From contig JASGJE010000003.1 in the NCBI GenBank assembly GCA_049840875.1, positions 62,001 to 126,000 of the forward strand: DNA of 64,000 bases. The letters are read 5' to 3'. The notes beneath the pieces are model-generated. The model saw only the letters and a list, made by a program, of their open reading frames with translations, made no database searches and was not told the origin of the DNA. Positions within the stretch are counted from its first letter, which is position 1, and the number at the start of each line of letters is the position of its first letter. The DNA is from JAFDYH01 sp049840875. GTDB taxonomy: Bacteria; Bacteroidota; Bacteroidia; Chitinophagales; Chitinophagaceae. This document shows positions 15,429 to 24,289 of this stretch, one piece after another. Both the position numbers and the translations under genes were made by a program.

Positions 15429-16541
15429 ATGATCTATAAAAGAATGCCAATAGAAAAGGAATCGCCTGAAGAAATGGGTTATGGAAATATCCGGTATAAT
15501 CTTGCTGAGAGTTCCGTCAGTGACTATCTTCTGAAAGATATTCAACTGAATATTGGTAGCCTTATATTGTGCTACACTGATCATCGTGGTAAGCCGGAAT
15601 TAAGAGAACTTATTACACACGAATATGACAACCTGCATAAAGAAAACGTGCTGCTGACTGTCGGCGCAGCCTCTGCTCTTTTTATTATTGCGAGCAGTTT
15701 GCTTACAGCAAATGATCACTTAATAGTTGTCAGGCCAAACTATGCAACGAATATCGAAACCCCAAAGACAATTGGTTGTGCTATCACCTATATTGATTTG
15801 TTATTTGAGAATGAATGGCAACCGGATTTGCCGGCAATTGAAAAAGCGATAAATAGTAACACCCGTTATATCAGCATCACACACCCGCATAATCCATCGG
15901 GAACATTGTTGAAACGGGAAACACTGGATGCAATAATCAAGATTGCAGAAGAGAAAAATATTTATGTGTTGGTTGACGAGACTTATCGTGATCTCAGTTT
16001 TGCAACAGCCTATCCTGTTGCGGCTTCTTTAAGTCCAAACGTAATTTCTGTTTCTTCGGTATCAAAAGCATACGGTCTTCCCGGTTTGAGGTTGGGTTGG
16101 TTGATTACACAAAATGAAAAATTGCTGGAACTCTTTCTGGCGGCTAAGGAACAGATATTTATTACGAATTCAGTAATAGACGAGGAAATAGCGTTTCAGT
16201 TTTTATCTGAAAGAGAAACCTACCAGGCCACGATAAAGCAACACATCCTTACCAATTTTTCAATACTTGAAAAATGGATAGAGCAGGAGCATCGCATGGA
16301 GTGGATAAAGCCAGGTGGAGGAGTAGTCTGTTTCCTGGGCATCAAAGAACCTGGTAAGTTCAACGTTCCTTTGTTTTACCGAAGGTTGTTAAATGAGTAT
16401 GGAACACTCGTAGGCCCGGGCCATTGGTTTGAGATGCCGCACCATTATATGCGTATCGGTTATGCTTGGCCGAAAACGGAAGAACTGATTGCGGGATTAA
16501 AAAACATTTCAAAAGCGTTGGATGATGCGCAAACCAAATGA
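15429..16541 (+). CDS. PLP-dependent class I/II aminotransferase
   Basis: 370 aa fold-type I aminotransferase. Motifs: GAASALFIIASSLL (79-92), HPHNPSG (152-158), LVDETYRDLSF (181-191) with the PLP-pairing Asp183, the PLP lysine K213 in SSVSKAYGLPGLRLGW, and MRIGYAW with the carboxylate-binding arginine near 341. It resembles the small capreomycidine-synthase/kynurenine-aminotransferase-like branch, but substrate cannot be assigned. ATG at 15429; an alternative start M6 is 15 bases on. It converges with the lipoprotein gene 9 bases away. Confidence 0.85.
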   Translation: MIYKRMPIEKESPEEMGYGNIRYNLAESSVSDYLLKDIQLNIGSLILCYTDHRGKPELRELITHEYDNLHKENVLLTVGAASALFIIASSLLTANDHLIVVRPNYATNIETPKTIGCAITYIDLLFENEWQPDLPAIEKAINSNTRYISITHPHNPSGTLLKRETLDAIIKIAEEKNIYVLVDETYRDLSFATAYPVAASLSPNVISVSSVSKAYGLPGLRLGWLITQNEKLLELFLAAKEQIFITNSVIDEEIAFQFLSERETYQATIKQHILTNFSILEKWIEQEHRMEWIKPGGGVVCFLGIKEPGKFNVPLFYRRLLNEYGTLVGPGHWFEMPHHYMRIGYAWPKTEELIAGLKNISKALDDAQTK

Positions 16542-16550
16542 TCAAATGAC

Positions 16551-17321
16551 CTATTTCAACTGCTGCTGCAATTGCTGAAATGCGGATATAAAGAATTTAT
16601 ATTTATTCTCTGTATGCGCCCATGCAATATTCTTTTTTTCAAATACTGATTTTATCATTTCACTTGCTTTGCGGCAATCTTCCTCATCATAGAAATAAGA
16701 TTTCCATTTTGCCGGCAGGTCTTCAAATGCTTTTAAAGCAAATCCGTTACCATATATTTTTACCGGTGTTGGCGTACTTCTTACATCGATACTGGTGATA
16801 TCGCTATTGAGCGCCCAGCGGAAATAAAGTTCCCAAAACCTCATATGGTTCAGTAGCCGGTCTCTTATTTCTACATCTTTTTCTTTTTGCGCCGCATGCA
16901 ATCTCCACAAATTGTTTTCACCAGCAAATGGATTTTCAGAATCATTTTTAAAACGGGCTAGTTGTGCTTCAAAGCTTGCAGCCGGCATATGTTCGGATGA
17001 TATTCGCATTTCATTACCGGCAAAATATTCCAGCTTAATTGTACTTACCTTGTTATTATACGATGCGAGATAAAGCGTCTTATCTTCTCTTTTCCATTTT
17101 CCGTATTCATATTCATCCAGGTCACTGGTGTAAAAGCCATTGCTCTGCAGATTGATAAAACTGGCAGGCGTCAATACACTGTCAGTTCCGGTAGTTTTCC
17201 CGTTATAATAAGTAAAGAACCATATTTTATCAATGCCCTCACTATGAGGCAGCATGCAGCCCGATAATAAGATCAGGCCAATCATCATTTTTAAAGTGCA
17301 GTAGTTTATTCTCATATGCAT
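16551..17321 (-). CDS. Hypothetical lipoprotein
   Basis: 256 aa. Lipobox LILLSGC (about 16-22) after a signal peptide predicts a lipid-anchored envelope protein. The mature part has a TYYNGKTTGTDSVLTP strand region and FYTSDLDEYEYGKWKREDKTLYLASY, resembling lipocalin-like or META-like beta-barrel lipoproteins, and ends in a helical region (about 145-256). Not recognised. Start choice among ATG codons at 17321 and 17315 is not decided. Confidence 0.55.
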   Translation of the reverse strand: MHMRINYCTLKMMIGLILLSGCMLPHSEGIDKIWFFTYYNGKTTGTDSVLTPASFINLQSNGFYTSDLDEYEYGKWKREDKTLYLASYNNKVSTIKLEYFAGNEMRISSEHMPAASFEAQLARFKNDSENPFAGENNLWRLHAAQKEKDVEIRDRLLNHMRFWELYFRWALNSDITSIDVRSTPTPVKIYGNGFALKAFEDLPAKWKSYFYDEEDCRKASEMIKSVFEKKNIAWAHTENKYKFFISAFQQLQQQLK

Positions 17322-17474
17322 GCCGCTAAAGATACGCCTGTGTTTTAAATTGAATTAAAGTGTTCCGTAAAATAAAACCGGGTACTGTCAATTTTTAGTC
17401 GCTCTTACCGTTGAAACAAAAATACCTCCTTCGTTGCAAGGACTTAAATATATTGGCATTTATTAATCACCTGC

Positions 17475-19904
17475 ATGCGAATTCTGTTTTCTTTACTGGT
17501 TTTTTTAATGTCCTCTTACATTTCCATTGCCCAAAAACAGGCTGCTCCCACAATACAGATTGTGATTATAAATCCGGCGAAGGAAGTATTGCAAAATGCT
17601 ACAGTTTCCTTATTGAAATACGCTGACTCTTCTTTAATTAAAACTGAAATTACGAACAGCGTTGGCTCTGTTACTTTCCCGGAGACTAATGATGATAAAT
17701 ATATTCTGCGGATCAGCCAGGTGAATTATTTGTTGGTAACGAAGCAAATTGATCGCAACGATCGGCTATTAATTACTGACACGATAATACTGCAACCAGT
17801 GCATACTGTTTTAAAAGATGTAACAGTCACTGCAAAGAAACCTTTGATACAAATGCTACCCGATAAGACGATCATCAATGTCGATGCCGGCATTACGAAT
17901 GCAGGTACCACCGTCATGGAAGTGTTGGAGAAATCTCCCGGCGTTACAGTTGATAAGGAGGGGAATATCAGTCTGAAAGGGAAACCGAATGTAACTGTAA
18001 TGATTGATGGACGACTTACACAATTATCAGGAATGGAATTACAGAATTTACTCACAGGACTCAGCGCCTCGCAGGTGGAACAAATAGAACTGATGGATAA
18101 CCCACCCGCAAAATACGACGCTGCAGGAAATGCGGGCATCATCAATATCAAAACCAAAAAGAATAAACAAAAAGGGTTCAATGGCAGCGCAACTATTGCG
18201 TATGGCCAGGGACGTTATCAAAAAAATAATAACAACCTGCAATTAAATTATCGCAATGGTTCGTTTAATACATTTTTTAATTACAGCCTGAATGTAAATA
18301 AGGGTTATACCGATCTTTATGCATTACGTACGTATTTCGATAAGAACGGAAACTCGGAAGCGTTGCTGGAACAACCGTACTATACAACCGGCGGCGGGCC
18401 CACACAAACAATACGCACAGGCCTTGATTATTATCTTTCCACCAAAACGACGATCGGCATTTCACTGAATGGACTTTTATTATCACGGGATTATAACGGC
18501 AATAGCACGGCAGAATGGATGAATGCTGATCATGTAAAGGATTCATCGATACAAACAACCAGCCATAGCACAGCGAATTGGAAACACGGTGGTATCAACA
18601 TTAACGCGAAACATTCTTTCAGTACGTCAAAAGAGTTGACAGCAGATATCGACTATCTCGTATACAACATGAAAGGCGATCAGTTATTTTACAATCTTGC
18701 GAACCTTGCAGGGAGCAGCGAGGATGGATCTAAAGGTGATCTGCCGGGAAGAATACATATTTTCTCTGCAAAAGCAGATTATTCACAGCAGGTTGGAATC
18801 ATAAAATGGAGTAGTGGCTGGAAATCATCGCATGTTACGACAGATAATCTTGCACAATACTACTACCTGCAAAACAATCAATGGAAAGATGATCTTGGCA
18901 GAAGTAATCATTTTCTGTACACTGAGAACATTCATGCAGTATATACTAATGGCGAAATGAGCAAAGGAAAATGGAGCCTGCAGGCTGGGTTGCGATATGA
19001 ATACACTGGCTATGACGCAAAACAACTTGGGAACGCAGTCGTAAAAGATTCTTCTTTCAGCAGAAATTACAAAAGCCTTTTCCCAACTTCATTCATCACG
19101 TACAAGATGGATTCGATCAACAGCTTTACCTTATCGGTCGGAAGAAGAATTGATCGTCCTGCATTCCAAAGCCTTAATCCCTTTGTTTACATCATTAACA
19201 AGTACACACTGCAGCAGGGCAATCCATACATTCGCCCGCAATACACATGGAATATTGAACTAAGCCACCTTTATAAAGATGTATTGACCACAAGTGTCAA
19301 CTACAATAGCATCAATAGTTATTTTTCCCAGGTATTTCTTGCGGATACGGCTACAGGAACAATTATATACACAGAAGGTAATGTAGGCAAAATGCAACAC
19401 TATGGATTATCGATGAGTACACAACTGTCTCCATTGGCATGGTGGTCGTTCACCGCCGAAGCTGATCTTACACATAAAAAGATACAGGGAATATTATGGA
19501 AGGATTACCGTGCATCCATCACACAGTTCACTTTCAGTATGAACAACCAGGTTCATTTTTCAAAAACATGGGCAGGAGAGTTGTCTGGTTTTTACATATC
19601 CAAAAGTCAGAATGATCTGCAGGAAGTATTACAGCCTACGGGGCAATTATCTCTCGGTATATCCAAACAGATTTTTAAGAATAAAGGAACGATTAAATTG
19701 ACAGCAAGAGATATGTTGTATACGCAAGTCATGGAAGGCCTTACTCATTTCCTGGATGTAAATGAATATTTCAAGTTGCGGCGGGACACACGGGTATGTA
19801 CACTCGCATTTACCTATCGTTTTGGCAAAGCAATAAAAAATCTGTCCCATAGACAAACCGGCGCATCGGCTGATGAAATAGATAGAGTGGGAAATGCGAA
19901 CTGA
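17475..19904 (+). CDS. Outer membrane receptor-like beta-barrel protein (TonB-dependent type)
   Basis: 809 aa. Signal peptide (MRILFSLLVFLMSSYISIAQ), a carboxypeptidase-regulatory-like beta-sandwich domain at about 25-112 (IQIVIINPAKEVLQNATVSL), a plug domain at about 112-235 (LKDVTVTAKKP, VLEKSPGVTVDKEGNISLKG, DGRLTQLSG, NPPAKYDAAGNAGIINIKT), and a barrel to the C-terminus with the OMP_b-brl_3 pattern. The class is common in Bacteroidota; the ligand is unknown and no SusD-like partner or TonB box can be assigned with confidence. It stands alone on the plus strand. Confidence 0.85.
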   Translation: MRILFSLLVFLMSSYISIAQKQAAPTIQIVIINPAKEVLQNATVSLLKYADSSLIKTEITNSVGSVTFPETNDDKYILRISQVNYLLVTKQIDRNDRLLITDTIILQPVHTVLKDVTVTAKKPLIQMLPDKTIINVDAGITNAGTTVMEVLEKSPGVTVDKEGNISLKGKPNVTVMIDGRLTQLSGMELQNLLTGLSASQVEQIELMDNPPAKYDAAGNAGIINIKTKKNKQKGFNGSATIAYGQGRYQKNNNNLQLNYRNGSFNTFFNYSLNVNKGYTDLYALRTYFDKNGNSEALLEQPYYTTGGGPTQTIRTGLDYYLSTKTTIGISLNGLLLSRDYNGNSTAEWMNADHVKDSSIQTTSHSTANWKHGGININAKHSFSTSKELTADIDYLVYNMKGDQLFYNLANLAGSSEDGSKGDLPGRIHIFSAKADYSQQVGIIKWSSGWKSSHVTTDNLAQYYYLQNNQWKDDLGRSNHFLYTENIHAVYTNGEMSKGKWSLQAGLRYEYTGYDAKQLGNAVVKDSSFSRNYKSLFPTSFITYKMDSINSFTLSVGRRIDRPAFQSLNPFVYIINKYTLQQGNPYIRPQYTWNIELSHLYKDVLTTSVNYNSINSYFSQVFLADTATGTIIYTEGNVGKMQHYGLSMSTQLSPLAWWSFTAEADLTHKKIQGILWKDYRASITQFTFSMNNQVHFSKTWAGELSGFYISKSQNDLQEVLQPTGQLSLGISKQIFKNKGTIKLTARDMLYTQVMEGLTHFLDVNEYFKLRRDTRVCTLAFTYRFGKAIKNLSHRQTGASADEIDRVGNAN

Positions 19905-20054
19905 AAAAAAGAAGGCTGAAATGCAAGGAAGAAATGAATGGCAAGCAACCAAAAAATCCCCCTGGAAAAGAAGGTAATCATTTCTAATTAGTTTACCGTA
20001 CCCTCAGAAAAGATAACCTTCTGTTCCGGAAGAATGAATTATGCGGAGTAATGA

Positions 20055-20165
20055 TTAACTACCCCAGGTCAATGCCATTACTATAATAATAACACCGAAA
20101 AATGAAGTGATGATTAAGCTGCCTTGAGCTTTCTGATCGTGAAGGAGAGAGTTTAACTTTTTCAT
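20055..20165 (-). CDS. Candidate 36-aa single-membrane-span peptide
   Basis: From the ATG at 20165 the minus strand encodes a basic head (MKKLNSLLHDQKAQG) and a membrane-length hydrophobic stretch SLIITSFFGVIIIVMALTW, then GS and TAA. The charge pattern and compact size suit a small membrane peptide with the positive N-terminus inside. No family recognised and no start signal beyond AT-rich upstream bases, so chance cannot be excluded. Confidence 0.35.
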   Translation of the reverse strand: MKKLNSLLHDQKAQGSLIITSFFGVIIIVMALTWGS

Positions 20166-20280
20166 AGAGGATTTGTTTTTTGATTTTTTAAATAGTGAAC
20201 TTGTTTGCTATATGCTGCAATACCGATGCCAAATGAGACATTACACTGTTTAATGTCTAAGTATTTTATATTTTATTTTC

Positions 20281-20316
20281 AAAAAAAGTAATCATCCGAA
20301 GATGATTTACTTTTTA
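20281..20316. terminator. Bidirectional hairpin terminator
   Basis: Stem GTAA-TCATC / GATGATTTAC with one bulged base and a CGAA tetraloop, flanked by an A-run on the left and TTTTT on the right, so it can act for both strands. It lies between convergently transcribed genes. Confidence 0.6.
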
Positions 20317-20352
20317 CCTCCAGTATGTTTTCGAAAAAAAGCGCATATGCAG

Positions 20353-21258
20353 CTACGTTGAGCTTTTCACCTTAGCCATCGCTCGTACGGGAAACGTGCC
20401 AACGCCTTTGAATTTTGGCGGTATAGCGCTGAACAGAAATCCATTTTCAGGCAACAGGTAGAGATTGCAAAGATGTTCAACGATTAAAATTTCTGCGCCG
20501 AGGAGTGTGGTATGTACAGGCCGGCTCCTTCCTGCAGTGTCGTCAATATTATGCGAATCAATACCCACCAGTTTTACCTGGCAATCCCTCAGGAATATCG
20601 CTGCTGCTTCTGTGAGATAGGGATGACTCTCATAATAATCCGGCGTATTCCAGTGGGCATCGCCCCAGCCGGTATCAACCAATACAGCCTTATGCCGAAT
20701 GTCGTGATTCTTGAAGTGATCTGGTTTAATCGCTTTTGTTTCCTGGAAGGGTACACGTATCACAGTTCCATCAAGGTCAGCAAAACGTTCTAGGCTAATC
20801 GCCGATAAGTCTTTACCGTGTTCAAAGCGGTGAAAGGGACAATCTATATAAGTACCGGTATTGGTGACCATCTCTATTTTACCAATCTGGAATTCTGTTC
20901 CCTCCTGATAAAATTTTCTTGATTCTTCACGGCTAAGGTAGTCGCAGATCACTGGCGCAGGCAGTCCTTTATAAGTCACCAGCCCGTTTTCGATGGTGTG
21001 ACTGAGATCGATCAGCAGATCTTTACCGGCGGAAGAAGTAATTGATTTTCGTTTGTGCGGCTCCGTGATAATCCTCTTGTTCAGAATCTTTACCGAACCA
21101 GCCATCAGCAGGCGCATATCGTTTATGATAGAATCTGCAAGGTCATTGTCTGAAATGTCATCTCCTGGAATGTCGAGCCGAAAGCCTTCGCCTTTAAGGC
21201 TACCGCCATTTGTAAAACTGACCTCAAAATCAAAGCAAGCCCTTTTATCCGTTGTCAC
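20353..21258 (-). CDS. Cyclase-family hydrolase (KynB-like fold) with N-terminal extension and altered metal motif
   Basis: 301 aa. Residues 80-301 match the cyclase/kynurenine-formamidase superfamily: LLIDLSHTIENGLVTYKG, VLVDTGWGD, LVGIDSHNIDD and VHTTLLGAEILIVEHL. The metal motif that normally reads HxGTHxDxP is N133-TGT-Y137-I-D139-CPFH here, so two of the three usual metal ligands are replaced and only Asp139 remains. Residues 1-70 (FEVSFTNGGSLKGEGFRLDI) are an extra beta-rich module. GTG start directly after the stop of the 86-aa membrane gene, so probably co-transcribed. Activity may be altered or absent. Confidence 0.75.
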   Translation of the reverse strand: MTTDKRACFDFEVSFTNGGSLKGEGFRLDIPGDDISDNDLADSIINDMRLLMAGSVKILNKRIITEPHKRKSITSSAGKDLLIDLSHTIENGLVTYKGLPAPVICDYLSREESRKFYQEGTEFQIGKIEMVTNTGTYIDCPFHRFEHGKDLSAISLERFADLDGTVIRVPFQETKAIKPDHFKNHDIRHKAVLVDTGWGDAHWNTPDYYESHPYLTEAAAIFLRDCQVKLVGIDSHNIDDTAGRSRPVHTTLLGAEILIVEHLCNLYLLPENGFLFSAIPPKFKGVGTFPVRAMAKVKSST

Positions 21259-21519
21259 CTAACTTTTTTTATTGTTTTGCGCATCTACGCTATGACCAAA
21301 AAGATATCCGACCAAGCCACCGGCAATAGTGCCAACAATACTCCATGTCAGCGCTCTCTCTGACGCGAAGTAGCCGATCGCCAGCCCGGCAATGGCTCCG
21401 ATAATGATAAATACCTGTACAGACTTTCCTTTAGGAGTAGCTGTTGTTACGTGATCATGGTTGTGCTGAAACTGGCGGAGATGCTCCTTGTGTTTTTTGC
21501 GGTGATGAGACCTTGCCAT
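21259..21519 (-). CDS. Small membrane protein with glycine-zipper
   Basis: 86 aa. A basic, histidine-rich head (MARSHHRKKHKEHLRQFQHN) is followed by two close hydrophobic stretches, VFIIIGAIAGLAIGYFA and WSIVGTIAGGLVGYLFGHS, with GxxxG spacing that suggests tightly packed helices. No family recognised. It lies directly before the cyclase gene with no gap (TAG then GTG). Confidence 0.55.
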   Translation of the reverse strand: MARSHHRKKHKEHLRQFQHNHDHVTTATPKGKSVQVFIIIGAIAGLAIGYFASERALTWSIVGTIAGGLVGYLFGHSVDAQNNKKS

Positions 21520-21603
21520 AACTTTTATTTTACCTAATTTAACTCATTTCAGCCAATCGATGGACTTTAAATAGTAGTGAATGACTCAGAGTAGACGATC
21601 TCT

Positions 21604-21696
21604 GATGTAGGATGTCGGATTTGTTCCTGTTTTTGTCTGGGCCAAAGTTCAGGACGAATTGGTTTAAAGAAAATCAGAATTCCGACATCATCCATC
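21604..21696. repeat. Degenerate self-complementary repeat (GATGTAGGATGTCGG words)
   Basis: GATGTAGGATGTCGGATTT (21604-21622) and, inverted, GATGGATGATGTCGGAATT (21678-21696 in reverse complement), 15 of 19 alike. Non-coding. Confidence 0.5.
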
Positions 21697-21714
21697 GGCC
21701 ATCTTTCTTCGCGA

Positions 21715-22539
21715 TTATAGTTGAAGCACAATCCCCGCATTCAGATTTATTGCTTGTAATGATTGTTTAGCATCTGCTGTTTGCGTGGCTTGTGAATAAG
21801 TAGGGAAGGAGCTCCCCGTCGTCATGGTCACTGTCGTTTCAGTCGCCTGAACCTTTTTGAATGTAACCGGACTACTTGCCATATAGTCGACGGCCACCTG
21901 CAAAGCAATACGTGAGTTGAGTTTGTATTTCAACCCTGCCCTGAGCAAATAAGCGAATCCGAAACCGGATTTACTGGTCTGACTAAAATGGGTTGCTGAA
22001 GTATCCGTTTCACTCGTCGCTTCTATCTTAGGTGATTTTATAGCGATTAACCCGATCATACCGTTGGCAATAAATGATAACTTACCCGTTTCATGAAATG
22101 GCAGATCTGCTGTGCCGCCCACCAATAATGACGCTGCGAGCCATGCTTTTTTTTCAATCGACCAGTTGGTATAATAAACAGGCGGAGGTGGATTCATCGG
22201 CTGAGTTGAGATAACAGTGGTAGTGGTACCAAACACGAAATTGGCGCCCATATTGGTACCGGAAAAATGATCATTCAGCTTGTTCCGGTTGATAAGGTTT
22301 CGCTGCGCATACAACAATGCACTGAGCCCAAATTTTTTTGTCAATTTATAGGTATAGCCAACATTTACCTGCTGGCCGGCACCAGCGTAGCCAGACTTGG
22401 GATTGTCCAGGTTTCGGCCGCCAAATGCGCCGACAGCGAAAGATGGACCAAAAGAAAACTCAAGGCTATTTTTCTTTTGTGCAAACAAAATAATGGTAAC
22501 AAAGAGGGAAAATACAGCGGACAACACAATTTTCTTCAT
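21715..22539 (-). CDS. Outer membrane beta-barrel hypothetical protein
   Basis: 274 aa with signal peptide (MKKIVLSAVFSLFVTIILFAQ). Strands such as LEFSFGPSFAVGAFGG, QQVNVGYTYKLTKKFGLSALLYAQRN, GFGFAYLLRAGLKYKLNSRIALQVAVDYM and LNAGIVLQL give a ten-strand-like barrel with a C-terminal aromatic/leucine end, and an extended proline/Thr-rich loop (TQPMNPPPPVYYT). Unknown function; typical of the outer membrane proteins of Bacteroidota. Confidence 0.65.
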   Translation of the reverse strand: MKKIVLSAVFSLFVTIILFAQKKNSLEFSFGPSFAVGAFGGRNLDNPKSGYAGAGQQVNVGYTYKLTKKFGLSALLYAQRNLINRNKLNDHFSGTNMGANFVFGTTTTVISTQPMNPPPPVYYTNWSIEKKAWLAASLLVGGTADLPFHETGKLSFIANGMIGLIAIKSPKIEATSETDTSATHFSQTSKSGFGFAYLLRAGLKYKLNSRIALQVAVDYMASSPVTFKKVQATETTVTMTTGSSFPTYSQATQTADAKQSLQAINLNAGIVLQL

Positions 22540-22790
22540 AAAGCTTAAGATCTATAGTGAACAATGATAATTCTGCTATTTAATTCTTCTTCATAGTGAC
22601 CAGGTAAAGGGCTGATAAACGATAGGCAAGAGTGGTGAAAATAATACACGAAACAATTAAAAGCAAGTTTGCATTCAATCGTATATCAATGACATGTGAA
22701 ATGCTGGTTTCGTTGCTTTATATTGACTTATAACTGTTCGCAACAATGCTATCAATAAAAAAATGCCGTCTATAACTTTTAATAGATTTT

Positions 22791-23630
22791 CTAGCGCCTG
22801 CTTCGTGCCTTTAAAATAAAATCAACAATCGGTGTTGGATCTTTCAAACTATGAGGATGATGATCGTTGTTAGGCTTTGCGATCACAGTTATTTCTCCTC
22901 CCAGTTGTTTATATCGCTGTTCAACAATCGTTGTGTTTTCTGCCATCGGTACCACTGTATCATCCATACCACATACAGAAAGTATCGGGATGCCGGCAGC
23001 AGCAAGTGGTTGCAGGTTGTCAACCGGGTTTTTTGAATACTGTAAAGCTTCTTCCTCATTTTTAAAACCGTACACTTTCATCAACCTCTGCCAATCTTCT
23101 AAAAAGTAACCTTTGCTTTTTCCTTTTGCGGCTGGCCAGCTCTTGAAATCACAAACAGGCGCATCCACATAAATACAACTCACCCGCTTCGGATGATTCG
23201 CTGCCCAGTTAAATGCAAACAGCCCACCGCGACTGAATCCTTCCAAAACAGTCTTCCTGCCCAACTTCTTTTTCTTTGCGAGATACCTGTAAAATTTATC
23301 CATTAGTTCCATCGCAACAGGCGCACCATACATATTCTGCATATCCATATACACAACATGAAACCCTTTTGTCAGCAATACACTATCTCCCTGCGGTTCA
23401 TGACCAAAAAATTCCATCCTCCATATCCACGGTTTACCATTGGCAGCATGATCAGGCATTACGATCAAACAATTTCTACCGGCTACTTTGAAATCAATAC
23501 GATCAAATCCCATCCATTTTGAATGAATAATTGAGTCACCATTCGTGTGTGTATACGGCGATGATTGATTGGCGCTGACGGATGTATAAAGTGTAAGTAG
23601 TAGACAAAATGAGATATAAACGTTCTTCAT
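22791..23630 (-). CDS. Exported alpha/beta hydrolase
   Basis: 279 aa, signal peptide MKNVYISFCLLLTLYTSVSA. The nucleophile elbow is GFSRGG (Ser133), the acid is in GMDDTVVP (Asp223/224) and the base is the H257/H258 or H260 of DHHPHS. The early WIWRMEFFGH segment is unusual for common esterases and recalls the prolyl-oligopeptidase-related glycan or sialic-acid esterases. Periplasmic. Isolated on the minus strand upstream of two sugar-related genes, but at a distance. Confidence 0.75.
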   Translation of the reverse strand: MKNVYISFCLLLTLYTSVSANQSSPYTHTNGDSIIHSKWMGFDRIDFKVAGRNCLIVMPDHAANGKPWIWRMEFFGHEPQGDSVLLTKGFHVVYMDMQNMYGAPVAMELMDKFYRYLAKKKKLGRKTVLEGFSRGGLFAFNWAANHPKRVSCIYVDAPVCDFKSWPAAKGKSKGYFLEDWQRLMKVYGFKNEEEALQYSKNPVDNLQPLAAAGIPILSVCGMDDTVVPMAENTTIVEQRYKQLGGEITVIAKPNNDHHPHSLKDPTPIVDFILKARSRR

Positions 23631-23704
23631 TAGTAGAGCTGATGATTTTCAAATTTAAAGGATTTCGGTTATCGATTCTTTAAGCAATCAATTAATTAAA
23701 GCAT

Positions 23705-24202
23705 TCAAGAACGAACTTTGAGTTTGTATCCTTTTTTTATTAATGGAAAAGAATGGACAGTTTCCTTATCATATGGTTTTCTAAAGCCTGTAACATCTGA
23801 AAAATTGATCATGGAATATTTTACCTTGGTTAGGCTATCTTTTTCCAGCAACGAAAAAAGTTCCTTTTCTTTTTCACTTAGCTGAATAGCAAAGTCGTTG
23901 GTGGTAGTTGCGATATATCTGTCACAACTTACTAATCGCCCATGCTTGTTATAATTAAAAATAAATTTTGTCGGTTTACCAGGTGCGGAGCAATTGTATG
24001 AATAAATCACTTGTTCCATTTTTCGCCCATCGACGCTGATCGTGAAATATTTTGCTTCGCAACCACAACACCCGTAATAACTATTTATTTTATAAGTTTC
24101 ATTCTTCGTCAAGCTGCCGAAAGTAAGTATACGGGTAGTTCCTCCGCAAGAGATTAACATGACAATCATTGGTAATAATAATATTTTTTTTAAGACTGGC
24201 AA
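23705..24202 (-). CDS. Hypothetical lipoprotein with cysteine cluster
   Basis: 165 aa with lipobox VMLISCGG. A CCGC group (NSYYGCCGCEAKYF) and two more Cys may form disulphides or bind metal. The rest (FAIQLSEKEKELFSLLEKDSLTKVKY) is helical. Not recognised. Confidence 0.5.
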   Translation of the reverse strand: MPVLKKILLLPMIVMLISCGGTTRILTFGSLTKNETYKINSYYGCCGCEAKYFTISVDGRKMEQVIYSYNCSAPGKPTKFIFNYNKHGRLVSCDRYIATTTNDFAIQLSEKEKELFSLLEKDSLTKVKYSMINFSDVTGFRKPYDKETVHSFPLIKKGYKLKVRS

Positions 24203-24289
24203 TTCTGGAGATTTTGTTTTAAAACTAAATTTTACGATAGACTCGGCCGGGACTGTTAAGTTTACAGATATTATTTTATTGCTATTGCT

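Larger units (their letters stand above)
19905..20352. other. Intergenic gap with a small candidate gene and a terminator
   Basis: 448 bases between the receptor gene and the cyclase gene. It holds the 36-aa membrane-peptide frame and the hairpin listed separately; nothing else was recognised. Confidence 0.5.
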
